Below are positions 49,236-59,132 of a DNA stretch of 64,000 nucleotides, in pieces. The position numbers and the translations under genes were made by a program. The number at the start of each line of letters is the position of its first letter. Position 1 is the first letter of the stretch. Origin of the DNA: Acidobacteriota bacterium (GTDB taxonomy: Bacteria > Acidobacteriota > Blastocatellia > Pyrinomonadales > Pyrinomonadaceae); the NCBI GenBank assembly GCA_003222895.1, contig QHXI01000078.1:1-64000 (forward strand), given 5' to 3'. A model generated the notes under the pieces. That model was not told the origin of the DNA. It worked only from the letters and a program-made list of their open reading frames with translations, and did no database searches.

Positions 49236-50642
49236 TTATCGCAGTCTTCCCTCCAAATTATAATCCCGCAAACGCCGATACAATGTCGAAGGTGAAATGC
49301 CGAGCACTTCCGCGGCTTTGCCTCGATGCCAGCCTACACGCTCAAGCGCGGTGATAATCTGTTGCTTCTCAATGTCGCGCAGCGAACCCGTCACTGCTCC
49401 TGAGTCTTCAGCGCCGGGCGTTGCCGTGGCAGATGGTTGCGCCGCGACGTAAAGCATCGAGCCGTTGGTGCGCGCGATCTCCGGCGGCAGCTCGCGCGCA
49501 GTAATTTTCCCCTCATTCGATAACAACACCGCGCGCTCAAGACAGTTGCGAAGCTGACGCACGTTGCCGGGCCAGCCATACGAACGCATCTGGGCCAGCG
49601 CGTCAGGCATAACCTCCGGCGGATTCGCGCCGCCGAGTTGTTTCAGCATGTGATGCATCAACGGCTCGATGTCCTCAGGCCGTTCACGTAGCGGCGCCAG
49701 GTGAATTTGAAAGCTGTTGATGCGATACAGCAGGTCCGCACGGAACGCTCCGTCATTAACCACGGTATCAAGATTTCGATTCGTTGCGGCCACAATGCGC
49801 ACGTTCACTTCGACCTTACGCACCCCGCCAACCCGGAAGAAGGTTCGCGTTTCGATCGCGCGCAGAAGTTTCGCTTGCAGATTGGCAGGCAGCTCAGTCA
49901 CTTCATCGAGGAACAAGGTTCCGCCGTCGGCTAACTCGATCAACCCGAGCTTGCGGGCTTTCGCTCCTGAGAACGCACCGGCTTCATAGCCGAATAATTC
50001 TGATTCAAGCAAAGACTCCTGGAAGGCAGCGCAGTTCAGATCGATGAACGATCCGTTGGCGCGACTCGACAGCCGATGAATTGCCTGCGCGATCAATTCT
50101 TTGCCGGTGCCTGACTCGCCGGTAATCAAAACGGAAGCGTCCGAGGGCGCGACGCGCTCAACCAAGCGAATCGCTTCGGCCATCGCTTGCGATTGGCTCA
50201 CGATTTCCGGCATCGCTGATTGTCTTTGAATTTGCGCGCGCAACCTTTGGTTATCAACACGCAGGTTTCTTTTTTCGGCTGCTTGCCGGACTCGTACGTC
50301 CAGCTCGTTTATGCTATAGGGCTTTGTCAGGTAATCGTAGGCGCCGAGTCGCATTGCTTCGACCGCAGTTTCGATCGTTCCCTGGCCGGTCAGCATGATG
50401 ACTTCCGGCGGATTCGGCCGTTCATGCACGCGCCGCAGCAGTTCCATCCCGTCAATGTGCGGCATGTTGATGTCGCACAGCAGAACATCGACGTTGCTCT
50501 CTTCGAGTTTGCGCAGCGCCGCTTCACCATCGGGCGCAGCCTGCACTCGATAACCGAGCCGCTGAAGCTCCTTTTGCAACACGAGCCGAAGGTTCGATTC
50601 GTCTTCGGCGATCAGAAGTCTTGCATCACGCTGTTCGTTCAC
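49236..50642 (-). CDS. NtrC-family sigma54-dependent response regulator
   Basis: Receiver domain; GESGTGKELIAQAIHRLS; ESELFGYEAGAFSGAKARKLGLIELADGGTLFLDEV (GAFTGA-like motif reads GAFSGA); Fis-type HTH. Confidence 0.96.
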   Translation of the reverse strand: MNEQRDARLLIAEDESNLRLVLQKELQRLGYRVQAAPDGEAALRKLEESNVDVLLCDINMPHIDGMELLRRVHERPNPPEVIMLTGQGTIETAVEAMRLGAYDYLTKPYSINELDVRVRQAAEKRNLRVDNQRLRAQIQRQSAMPEIVSQSQAMAEAIRLVERVAPSDASVLITGESGTGKELIAQAIHRLSSRANGSFIDLNCAAFQESLLESELFGYEAGAFSGAKARKLGLIELADGGTLFLDEVTELPANLQAKLLRAIETRTFFRVGGVRKVEVNVRIVAATNRNLDTVVNDGAFRADLLYRINSFQIHLAPLRERPEDIEPLMHHMLKQLGGANPPEVMPDALAQMRSYGWPGNVRQLRNCLERAVLLSNEGKITARELPPEIARTNGSMLYVAAQPSATATPGAEDSGAVTGSLRDIEKQQIITALERVGWHRGKAAEVLGISPSTLYRRLRDYNLEGRLR

Positions 50643-50672
50643 TGTTATTACCCCGCACTTGGAAGGATGGTA

Positions 50673-52706
50673 CTAATCAGTTGCGACTGGCAATGTAATC
50701 GTGAAGGTCGTGCCGGCGCCGACAGTGGATCGCACGTCGAGGCGTCCTCCATGATCACATAAAATACCATAACAAACGGCCAGTCCCAGACCGGTTCCCC
50801 GGCCGACGTCCTTGGTAGTGAAGAACGGATCGAAAATCTTGGTCATGTTTTCTGGAGGAATTCCAAATCCAGTGTCCTTAACTTGGATCAGCACACGCGA
50901 GCCATCTTGGGTCGCGCGCAAAGTCAATTTTCCGCCATTGGGCATCGCATCAATCCCGTTCGTTGCCAAAGCGACCACAGCTTGCTGCAACTGACCGACA
51001 TCGCCGAGCACCATCGGAAGATTTTCAGCGGCCTCGATCTCAATACCCACGTTGTCGCCGCGCTGTTGGTGTGTAACCAGGCGCGCAGTCGCCTTAATCA
51101 CGTCAGTTATGTCTACGGGCACACGCTGGCCCGCGCGCAAGCGGCTGAAATCGAGTAAGCCGTTCGTGATCGATTTGCAGCGGAAAGCTTCGTCTCGAAT
51201 CAAACCGAGATATTCGCGCAAGTCTTCAGCGTCGGGCGAATCACCGAACGCTCCTTCCTCAATTCTTTTCTCCAGCGATTCAGCGCACGCGGCGATCGTT
51301 GCCAGAGGGTTGTTGATTTCGTGAACGACTCCGGCTGCGAGACGTCCGACGGCAGCGAGCTTCTCTGCGCGGCCGACGGCGCGTTGGGCTTTCACGCGCT
51401 GCGTGATGTTTTCGCCGACGGTGATCACGTGACTTACTTGATTACTCTCGCGCGCTCGCATCGGAATTTTACTGATCAGCCAGTGATTGGTGTCGCCCTT
51501 GCCAGTCACGGTTTCCTGCTCGACGCGATGAATTTCGCCAGTGGCGAAGACTCTGCCGAACTCGTGCGCCAGAAGTTCGCGATTTTGTTTCGTGAGGACC
51601 TCAAAGACGTTCTTTCCGAGCACCTTCTTCCGCGGCAGTCCGAGTTCGCCCAGCTCACGATTGCGATTCCAGGCCACAATTTTGTAGTCACGATCGATCG
51701 CGTAAAGCGATAATGGCAGCGTATCGATAATCGCTTCCGTAAAGCGCTGATGCATCTCAGATTCGATTGTGCGTCGATCGACCTCTTCGGCGAGCGTTGC
51801 GGCGGATTCGCGGGCCTTCAAATAAAGCGTCGAGATATGCGCAGCGAATGCCGCCTGTTGAGCTGCCGTATCGAGCAAATGAGTTTCCTCATCCGTACAG
51901 TCTTCGATGGACGCAAATGCGACGATCAAGGCGCCGAAGTTGTGCCGGTTGAAGCGGATTGGAACGACGTATTCGATTGCATGCTGAGCATCGCACAGAA
52001 AGAAGTCGCGTTTCTTCGTTAATTTGGCCGCAACGACAGAATCAAGCGAATCGATCCATCCGTTGAGTCGCGGCAGATCGACGAGCGACTGATTGCCCGC
52101 GCTTCCTTCTCGATCAAAAACACAAACTGCCAATCCCTTGCCATTGTTCTTGATCGCGCATGCAGTTTGTTCGGCGTTCGTGCCTTCGTAGATCGCCCCG
52201 GCGACGCGTCGCGAAACCTGCTCGGGATAGAGCGTTTGCAACAGGCCTCGTCCCAGATCGGCGAGGAAACCCAGTTCGCGATTCGTGCCGATAAGATCCG
52301 ATTCCCGCTGCGCAAAATTCAAATGAGAGTTGACCCGCGAAATCAATTCGCCGGGTGACGAAGGCTTGACGATGTAATCGTCAGCGCCGGCTGTGAACGC
52401 ATCGACTTTGCGGCCTTCGCTGTCGTTAGCGGAAAAGATAACCAGCGGCAGTTGTCTGAGGTTCGGCTGGGCGCGTAGCAGACGACATAGCGCGACACCA
52501 TCGACGTCTGGCAGTTCGACATCGACCATCACTAGATCGCAGACCTGCTTGCGCAGAAGTTTTAGCGCCGACGGCGCATCCTCGACAGTAATCGTGCGGT
52601 GGCCGGCGCCTTCGAAAATGCTGCGCAGACCTTCGCGCGCAGATCGGTCGTCATCGACGATTAGCAAAGTCGCGCCGGGTGTTGGCTCTAATTGTGCAAC
52701 GGACAT
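50673..52706 (-). CDS. Hybrid protein: receiver, PAS, histidine kinase
   Basis: Receiver [31 protein letters not shown]-box; [38 protein letters not shown]. Confidence 0.94.
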   Translation of the reverse strand: MSVAQLEPTPGATLLIVDDDRSAREGLRSIFEGAGHRTITVEDAPSALKLLRKQVCDLVMVDVELPDVDGVALCRLLRAQPNLRQLPLVIFSANDSEGRKVDAFTAGADDYIVKPSSPGELISRVNSHLNFAQRESDLIGTNRELGFLADLGRGLLQTLYPEQVSRRVAGAIYEGTNAEQTACAIKNNGKGLAVCVFDREGSAGNQSLVDLPRLNGWIDSLDSVVAAKLTKKRDFFLCDAQHAIEYVVPIRFNRHNFGALIVAFASIEDCTDEETHLLDTAAQQAAFAAHISTLYLKARESAATLAEEVDRRTIESEMHQRFTEAIIDTLPLSLYAIDRDYKIVAWNRNRELGELGLPRKKVLGKNVFEVLTKQNRELLAHEFGRVFATGEIHRVEQETVTGKGDTNHWLISKIPMRARESNQVSHVITVGENITQRVKAQRAVGRAEKLAAVGRLAAGVVHEINNPLATIAACAESLEKRIEEGAFGDSPDAEDLREYLGLIRDEAFRCKSITNGLLDFSRLRAGQRVPVDITDVIKATARLVTHQQRGDNVGIEIEAAENLPMVLGDVGQLQQAVVALATNGIDAMPNGGKLTLRATQDGSRVLIQVKDTGFGIPPENMTKIFDPFFTTKDVGRGTGLGLAVCYGILCDHGGRLDVRSTVGAGTTFTITLPVATD

Positions 52707-52935
52707 TCGTTAAATAATGCGTTCAATCTCCGACAGTGGAGTTCGGGAAAAATCCGAGGAAAGGCGCAGCAGTCGACACCGTCTACTCGATTGGCAGTGC
52801 GGTCTAGGACAAGGCGCTGGATTTGACGGTCGTCAGAACGGCAACCGCTTGCGGGATAGATGATTGTGGTCCCGCATTACCACTCTTCCAATTTGACTGG
52901 TCGAGGGGCGTATTGTCAAGAAATTTCCGCGAAAA

Positions 52936-55449
52936 TTAGTTAATTGAGCGCGTGGCGAGCGAGCTGCGCGGGGGTTGTTCGAAATTAGTGCTTGCGGGTT
53001 TGGAGGCCGGAAAAATGCTGGATTTGTGGTTCGACTTTGCCCGATACATCGCCCGATCAGCCGCAATTAACAGTTGATCGAGCGTCTCGCCGTCGGTTCC
53101 GTATAGCGAGGCGCCGACACTGATGCCAACCCGGGCCTGGCCCTGGCCGCGCACTTCGATTGAAAAGCCCGAGACCATGCGCTCAATTCGCTCGCGCAGT
53201 TCCTCGACCTGATCTAGTGGGACGTCGGGGACAAGGGCCACGAATTCGTCGCCGGCATAACGTGCGAGGAAATCATATTCTCGTAACTGGCCGTGAACGA
53301 GATGGGCGACTTCGTGCAGCATCCGATCCCCGAGCTTGTGACCGAACGTATCGTTCACGAGTTTGAAGTCGTCGAGGTCCAGCATAACCACCTGGAAGGG
53401 GCGTCCGGTGCGTTGCGCGCGCGCAACTTCTTCATCGAATCGTACCTGCAGGCTGCGAGCATTGGGCAGTCCGGTCAGCGAATCAGTCAACGCATTCGAT
53501 TCTGCGCGTGCGTGACTCATTGCGTTGGCCAACGCGTCGGATGCCAGTCGCGTCACGGTTTCGAGCAAGCGAATTTGATCGTCGCTATATTCTCTCAGCG
53601 ACATTGAGTAGATCGACAGCGCACCCAACAAACGTTCATCTTTGAAGAGCGGCAACGCCGCCATCGAGCGATAGCTATGATCCGATGACGATTCGGCTGG
53701 TGAGAATTCCAGGCTCGGATGAATTCGATTTACCGCGCGCCGATTTGCCAGGGCGTAGCCAGTTCCCCCTTCTCCGAGAGCGATGCAGCGACCGCGCATC
53801 GATTCAGCATTCAAACCAACCGTTAGGGTCGCGCGTGCATGGCCTTGCTTCTCATCGAAAATGTAGACGACACAGGTATCAAACGGCACGATGTTTCCAA
53901 CGCGATCGACCAAAACCGATAGGGTGTTTTCAACCCCGAGCGACGAGCCAAAAGTGCGCGCCATTTCGTAGAGCGCATACACTTCACGATGGGCGTTGCG
54001 AATTTGATCGTACGCCGCAAACGAACGATTGTCCGAGTGTGAACTCATTTCGTCTCTCGATGGAACAATCGGATTGCGCGGCGTGTTGAGGTGGATTTCA
54101 TCGGCGAGACCGAGCGCGGCAATCTGAGCTTCAAACTCCGGCAAGTTCGTAATGAATAGATCGACTATGCGGGAATCGAAATGAGTGCCCGCGCCTTCGT
54201 TGAGTAAGGCAATCGCCTGCGGTCGCGACATGCCGGGGCGGAAGGGTCGATCCTCTCGAACTGAATCGAAACAATCGATCACCGATAACACGCGCGCGGT
54301 GATCGGAATCTGCTCGCCCTTCAACCCATCAGGATAGCCGCCGCCGTCCCAATGCTCGTGATGATGCCGAACGATGGGAACTACCGGATAAGGAAAATTG
54401 CAGCGGCTTAGGATCTCGGCGCCGACGACGGTGTGAATCTTTGTCTTCTCGAATTCAGCGCGCGTCAGCGTGCCGGGCTTGTTGAGAATGTGATCGGGAA
54501 CCGCGAGTTTTCCCACGTCGTGCAGCAGCGCGCCGGCCTTCAGAGCAGCTAACTCTGCGTCAGACAAATCCAGGATTTTGCCCAGGCCTTCCGCATAAAT
54601 CTGCATGCGACGAACATGGCAGTGCGTCGTTTGATCCTTAGCGTCGATCGCCGTGGCCAACGCCTCAACCGTGGCGAGGTGCAAGCGGCTTAGTTCTTCA
54701 GCTTCGCGCGTCCTGGTGTTAACTCGCTTGAAATAGACTTTGTAAGTCGCGAACGTCGCCGCGATGATGGGAAAACCCAAGAGCGCGTATCCCCAGCCGA
54801 AATGCGAAATTGCCGAGTAAGCGACTGCGGCGGCGGTAGCGGACGCCAAGAACGACCACCAGGTCCAGAGATAACCCTCGCGCCACAACTTGACGATCGA
54901 TTGTCGTCCTTTCAGCGCGTAAATCGTCGAGACTGTCATACCATTGACGCAGTAATGCGTTAACGCGAGCAATGCCAAACACGAAATCAGGGAATCAGGG
55001 CGAACGGCTGAGTTGCCGAGTGGATAAACCGAAATGGCAGCATAATGACTCAGCGCAAGGTAAAACACATTGCCTGAAATGAAAACTGTCACGGCCATCA
55101 TCGCAGGCGCCGCGATCCAGCTCGAGAGTTTTTTCGAAGTGCCACGCGAGCTGACAAACACATCTACGACGCCGACCAATACCGCTGCGGGCACGCCTAA
55201 AATCAGCACCGCGAGAAACGTGAAGACGTCACCGGCAGTGAAGCTCGATTTTGTATTTGGGATGCGGATGGGATGCGCGCTGGTAACGACGGCGAAAAGC
55301 GCGAACGCGGCGAGCTCGCCACTCTGAATCTGAGTGAGCGAAAGGCAGCGCGCGATTGCCCACACAAACACGACTGCGCCGGCAGCGACCATGAAAATCC
55401 AATAGGTCTTTGCCGCGCGATTGTAATCAGACATGTCGAGCAGCTTCAT
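52936..55449 (-). CDS. Membrane HD-GYP + GAF + GGDEF protein (c-di-GMP turnover)
   Basis: LLHDVGKLAVPDHIL, HHHEHWDGGGYPDGLKGEQIP; GGDEF-domain signature LARYAGDEFVALVPDV. Confidence 0.94.
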   Translation of the reverse strand: MKLLDMSDYNRAAKTYWIFMVAAGAVVFVWAIARCLSLTQIQSGELAAFALFAVVTSAHPIRIPNTKSSFTAGDVFTFLAVLILGVPAAVLVGVVDVFVSSRGTSKKLSSWIAAPAMMAVTVFISGNVFYLALSHYAAISVYPLGNSAVRPDSLISCLALLALTHYCVNGMTVSTIYALKGRQSIVKLWREGYLWTWWSFLASATAAAVAYSAISHFGWGYALLGFPIIAATFATYKVYFKRVNTRTREAEELSRLHLATVEALATAIDAKDQTTHCHVRRMQIYAEGLGKILDLSDAELAALKAGALLHDVGKLAVPDHILNKPGTLTRAEFEKTKIHTVVGAEILSRCNFPYPVVPIVRHHHEHWDGGGYPDGLKGEQIPITARVLSVIDCFDSVREDRPFRPGMSRPQAIALLNEGAGTHFDSRIVDLFITNLPEFEAQIAALGLADEIHLNTPRNPIVPSRDEMSSHSDNRSFAAYDQIRNAHREVYALYEMARTFGSSLGVENTLSVLVDRVGNIVPFDTCVVYIFDEKQGHARATLTVGLNAESMRGRCIALGEGGTGYALANRRAVNRIHPSLEFSPAESSSDHSYRSMAALPLFKDERLLGALSIYSMSLREYSDDQIRLLETVTRLASDALANAMSHARAESNALTDSLTGLPNARSLQVRFDEEVARAQRTGRPFQVVMLDLDDFKLVNDTFGHKLGDRMLHEVAHLVHGQLREYDFLARYAGDEFVALVPDVPLDQVEELRERIERMVSGFSIEVRGQGQARVGISVGASLYGTDGETLDQLLIAADRAMYRAKSNHKSSIFPASKPASTNFEQPPRSSLATRSIN

Positions 55450-55511
55450 TGGTTCGTCCTAACCCGGCGAATGGTTTGGCAAACATCAAAACCGTCGAAC
55501 ACCAGACGTTG

Positions 55512-55584
55512 AATTCGCATCACGCGAATGAGCCTGCGCCGAAAGCAAAACGCCAGAGCAACCTGGCTGTTCGCTTTCGGCGCA
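55512..55584. other. Hairpin-rich leader segment of the HD-GYP/GGDEF gene
   Basis: ATTCGC/GCGAAT and TGCGCCGAAAGC/GCTTTCGGCGCA (12 bp, enclosing GCCAG/CTGGC). Confidence 0.5.
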
Positions 55585-55685
55585 TGACTGGGCAAGTTGA
55601 CGGAGCCGGCACGCATCCGTCACCTGGGGTGTTGCAGTCGAAAATCTTTGGGGCGGCCTGCGACAGGTGAAATCGCGAATTCAAG

Positions 55686-55741
55686 GCGGCTAGCGGGCCC
55701 AGTGCGGTGGGCCCGTCCAGCGGTTAACGCTACCTAGCCGC
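55686..55741. ncRNA. Candidate three-way-junction structured RNA
   Basis: GCGGCTAG/CTAGCCGC outer stem enclosing CGGGCCC/GGGCCCG and AGCG/CGCT stems. Confidence 0.4.
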
Positions 55742-56003
55742 AATCAACGCATTACAAAGCCTGTGCCGGTGAGGAAAGCGCGAGTTTATTGGAGTTTCGC
55801 GGCTGTCGGGCGCCACCAATTCCGATTGAGTTCAATGTGACAGGTCAGAGTGAGAGAACAGGAATACGCCGGCGTTCCGCCTGCTTATGTCCGTCACCGT
55901 GCGCGGCGTAGGAAACAAATGCGCGAGGGCGGTTGCGTGCCCAGATGAAAGTTGACAAACATTCTCGCGGCAGTGCACCTTTCAGCAATCTTTTTTTCGA
56001 TAA

Positions 56004-57359
56004 GTGAGCGAACGAATTTCTAAAAAGAGATCGCCGGCGACAAATCTCGGCTATGGCGAGCTGCTGCGATCAAATCGCAGCTTTCGCTTTCTTTGGTTGG
56101 GCCAGGTCGTCAGCCAGATGGGCGATTGGTTCGACACGATCGCCGTCTACACCATTGCGCTGCGGCTTACCGGCTCGAGCCGCTCAGTCGCGCTGATCAT
56201 GGTCGCGCGCTTTCTGCCGAGCGTCGTGATGGGCCCGCTGTCCGGTGTCGTCGCGGATCGATTCAGCCGTCGCTCGATCATGATTGCGTCCGATTTGGTG
56301 CGCGCAGTCGTGGTGCTCGGATTTCTTTTCGTGCGCCGGCCGGATCAGATGTGGCTGATCTACGTGCTGACGGTCTTGCAACTTGCCTTCTCGACATTTT
56401 TTGAGCCGGCAAAGACTGCTGCCATTCCTTCGATCGTTTCTCCGCGAGAGTTGTTAGCAGCGAACGCGATAGCCGGTGTCACCTGGTCGGTGATGTTGAC
56501 GCTCGGTGCTGCTATCGGCGGGTTCATCGCGGGATGGTTTGGAACTAATGCCGCGTTCGTGCTGGATTCGATGACGTTCATTGCCTCGGCTCTTTTGATC
56601 TCGACGGTGCACTTTCCTAAACGAGCGGAGCGCGACAGAACGAAACTCACGATCGGCAAAGCACTCGGAATCACCGACACGATCGAAGGAGGACATTACG
56701 TACGGCATCGGCCGCGCGTGTTTGCTTATTTGATGGTGAAGCCTGCTTGGGGAATTGGCGGAGGCATCCTGACTTTGCTGGCTGTGTTCGGCGAAAGAGT
56801 TTTTCCAGTCGGCGGAAAGACCGCGACTGGCATAGGCGTCCTGTTTACCGCGCGGGGCATTGGCACCGCGTTCGGCCCCATCGTTGCTCGCCGGTGGGCC
56901 GGCGAAACACGAAGGCAAATGCAAATCGCAATCGGCATCGCCTTTTTGATCGGCGGAACCTTCTACTTCGCATTTGCGGTATCGCGAAGCTTTGCTTTTG
57001 CACTCTTGTTTCTGGCAATCGCACACTGCGGCGGAAGTATTCTGTGGGTCTTTTCGACCGTGCTGCTACAGCAGAATGTGGAAGATCAATTTCGTGGACG
57101 CATGTTCGCGGCTGAGATGGCCCTGGTGACTTTGACGATGGCCGCGTCAAATTATTTGGTCGGCGAATTAATGGATAGATTTGGATTTTCACCGCGAGTG
57201 GTGACGGCGGGTGTGGGAGCGTTCTTTCTGTTGCCGGGACTGATCTGGTTTGCGACTGAGAAACGGTGGGATCGCAAAGACCTATTTGCTGCGCCGGCGA
57301 TTACGAAGCCGGAAGAACTTAAAGCCGCTGCGTTGGAAACAGAGCACTTCGAAATTTGA
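56004..57359 (+). CDS. MFS transporter
   Basis: SNRSFRFLWLGQVVSQMGDWFDTIAVYTIALRLTGSS; 12-TM pattern. Confidence 0.93.
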   Translation: MSERISKKRSPATNLGYGELLRSNRSFRFLWLGQVVSQMGDWFDTIAVYTIALRLTGSSRSVALIMVARFLPSVVMGPLSGVVADRFSRRSIMIASDLVRAVVVLGFLFVRRPDQMWLIYVLTVLQLAFSTFFEPAKTAAIPSIVSPRELLAANAIAGVTWSVMLTLGAAIGGFIAGWFGTNAAFVLDSMTFIASALLISTVHFPKRAERDRTKLTIGKALGITDTIEGGHYVRHRPRVFAYLMVKPAWGIGGGILTLLAVFGERVFPVGGKTATGIGVLFTARGIGTAFGPIVARRWAGETRRQMQIAIGIAFLIGGTFYFAFAVSRSFAFALLFLAIAHCGGSILWVFSTVLLQQNVEDQFRGRMFAAEMALVTLTMAASNYLVGELMDRFGFSPRVVTAGVGAFFLLPGLIWFATEKRWDRKDLFAAPAITKPEELKAAALETEHFEI

Positions 57360-57889
57360 TGAAGATCAAAATCGGCATTATGGGATCGGCTGGGGAAGCA
57401 GCTTCGCCGAAGATCGCTGAAGCAGCGAACACCCTGGGCAAAGCGATCGCTGCGCGCGATCTCATTTTGCTCACTGGCGCGACGACGGGCCTGGTGCATC
57501 TGGTGGGCAAGGCTGCGCGCGACGCAGGTGCCTTTCACATCGGCATTTCGCCCGCTGAAGATGAACACGAGCACATTGAAACGTTCGAATTGCCGACCGA
57601 TGCTTGCGACGCGATTGTTTACACCGGCTTCGGATTGAAAGGCCGCAATGTTGTGCTCGTGCGTTCATGCGATGTCGTGCTGTTTATCGCGGGTTCGATT
57701 GGCTCGCTGAATGAATTCACGATCGCGTACGATGAAGGAAAAGTTATTGGCTGCTTGACGGGAACAGGCGGTGTCGCCGATGAAGCAAAGCAAATTGTGA
57801 CGCGTCTTCAAAAGCAGACGAATGCGCGGATTGTATCTGATGAAGATCCGGTGCGACTGATTGAAGCGTGTCTGGCTGGAGCACCGTAG
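57356..57889 (+). CDS. SLOG/LOG-like Rossmann protein (TIGR00725-like)
   Basis: KIGIMGSAGEAASPKIAEAANTLGKAIAARDLILLTGATTGLVHLVGKAARDAG; FIAGSIGSLNEFTIAYDEGKVIG. Confidence 0.75.
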   Translation: MMKIKIGIMGSAGEAASPKIAEAANTLGKAIAARDLILLTGATTGLVHLVGKAARDAGAFHIGISPAEDEHEHIETFELPTDACDAIVYTGFGLKGRNVVLVRSCDVVLFIAGSIGSLNEFTIAYDEGKVIGCLTGTGGVADEAKQIVTRLQKQTNARIVSDEDPVRLIEACLAGAP

Positions 57890-57930
57890 GAAGGAGATAT
57901 TTACAGTTCCGGCTGATTGTTATTAGTTCA

Positions 57931-58025
57931 GCCCATTTATGGGCGCAACATATGTCGCTCCTCCGGAGCTTAGATCCATTACCTCCCGGAATGGTCTATA
58001 AATATTTCACCACTACGTGGCTTAG
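57931..58025. repeat. REP-like cluster of four mini-hairpins
   Basis: GCCCAT-TT-ATGGGC, GCTCC-TCC-GGAGC, CCATT..AATGG, CCAC-TAC-GTGG; shares TATAAAYATTTCA with the 25950 unit. Confidence 0.65.
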
Positions 58026-58056
58026 GAACACACGCTTAGCTGAAAAGAAAAAGATC

Positions 58057-58848
58057 ATGGACTTCGGATTAAAAGACAAAGTTGCCCTAGTCGCCGCCGC
58101 GAGCAGCGGCATCGGCTTCGCTTGTGCGCGTGAACTCGCTCGCGAAGGCGCGCAGGTATTTTTGTGCTCGCGCGGCGCACAGCATGCGTCGCAAGCGGCT
58201 GAGAAAATTCACAAAGAAACAGGCGTGGACGTCGCCGGCATCGCGTGCGATGTCACAAGCGATTCCGCGGTTCAGGCATTTGTGAATTTGGCGGTCGAGC
58301 GCGCGGGGAAGATCGATATTTGCGTGACTAATGCCGGCGGCCCTCCGGCGAAGACTTTCGCGGAAACCGATCTCGATACGTTTCGTCAGGCATTTGAACT
58401 GAACGCGTTGTCGGCGATCAGATTCGCAAAGCTCGTCCTGCCGGGAATGCTCGAACGCAAGTGGGGGCGCATCATCAACATCACTTCGGTTTCCGTCAAA
58501 CAGCCTATCGATGGTCTATTGCTGTCGAATACGGTGCGTGCTGGTTTGACTGGCTGGGCCAAAACGGTTTCGAACGAAGTCGCCGCGCACGGCGTCACCG
58601 TCAATAACGTCGCTCCCGGTTACACGCTGACTGAGCGTCAGGATTATTTGGCAGAAGTTCGCGCAAAAGCTTTGGGAAAATCAAAGCAGGAAATAATCGA
58701 TTCGTGGGCCGATCAAGCGCCAATACGACGCATGGCCCAACCTGAAGAAATCGGCGCGGCTGTCGCGTTTCTCGCCTCGGAGCGCGCGTCCTATATCACC
58801 GGCGTCACCCTGCAAGTTGATGGCGGCTGGGTGAAAAGTCTTTTCTAA
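58057..58848 (+). CDS. SDR-family oxidoreductase (3-oxoacyl-ACP reductase-like)
   Basis: ALVAAASSGIGFACARELAREGAQVFLCSR; TNAGGPP; LLSNTVRAGLTGWAKTVSNE; SYITGVTLQVDGGW. Confidence 0.9.
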   Translation: MDFGLKDKVALVAAASSGIGFACARELAREGAQVFLCSRGAQHASQAAEKIHKETGVDVAGIACDVTSDSAVQAFVNLAVERAGKIDICVTNAGGPPAKTFAETDLDTFRQAFELNALSAIRFAKLVLPGMLERKWGRIINITSVSVKQPIDGLLLSNTVRAGLTGWAKTVSNEVAAHGVTVNNVAPGYTLTERQDYLAEVRAKALGKSKQEIIDSWADQAPIRRMAQPEEIGAAVAFLASERASYITGVTLQVDGGWVKSLF

Positions 58849-58875
58849 TTTGCGCATCGCGCTATACTCCTCGGC

Positions 58876-59121
58876 ATGGCGCGCGGATGGGAGAGCAAAT
58901 CAGTCGAGGATCAAATCGGAGCGGCTGAGGCTGAACGAGAAATTCGCGCTGCTCAAAAGCTTTCGGCAGAGCAGCGCGAACGAAGCGAGCACAAACAATC
59001 CTTGATGCTATCGCGTTCGCTAATTCTGAGCCGCATCAAAGCCGCTAGAGATCCTCGTTACCGCGCTCAGCTTCAACTAGCTCTCGATCAACTCGACGAG
59101 CAACTGCGGGAGTTCGAATAA
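58876..59121 (+). CDS. Small coiled hypothetical protein
   Basis: 81-aa ORF MARGWESKSVEDQIGAAEAEREIRAAQKLSAEQRERSEHKQ. Confidence 0.5.
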   Translation: MARGWESKSVEDQIGAAEAEREIRAAQKLSAEQRERSEHKQSLMLSRSLILSRIKAARDPRYRAQLQLALDQLDEQLREFE

Positions 59122-59132
59122 AGAACTCAGCG

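Noticed and set aside
55684-55760. c-di-GMP-I (GEMM) riboswitch
   Set aside because: TAGGTAGCG...TTAACCG on the minus strand is suggestive, but the GGGACGCAAAGCC and GGGCAAACC segments are missing; kept only as a generic structured candidate.
56454-57026. 190-aa minus-strand ORF
   Set aside because: Shadow of the MFS transporter gene; Arg/Ser/His-rich with no motifs.
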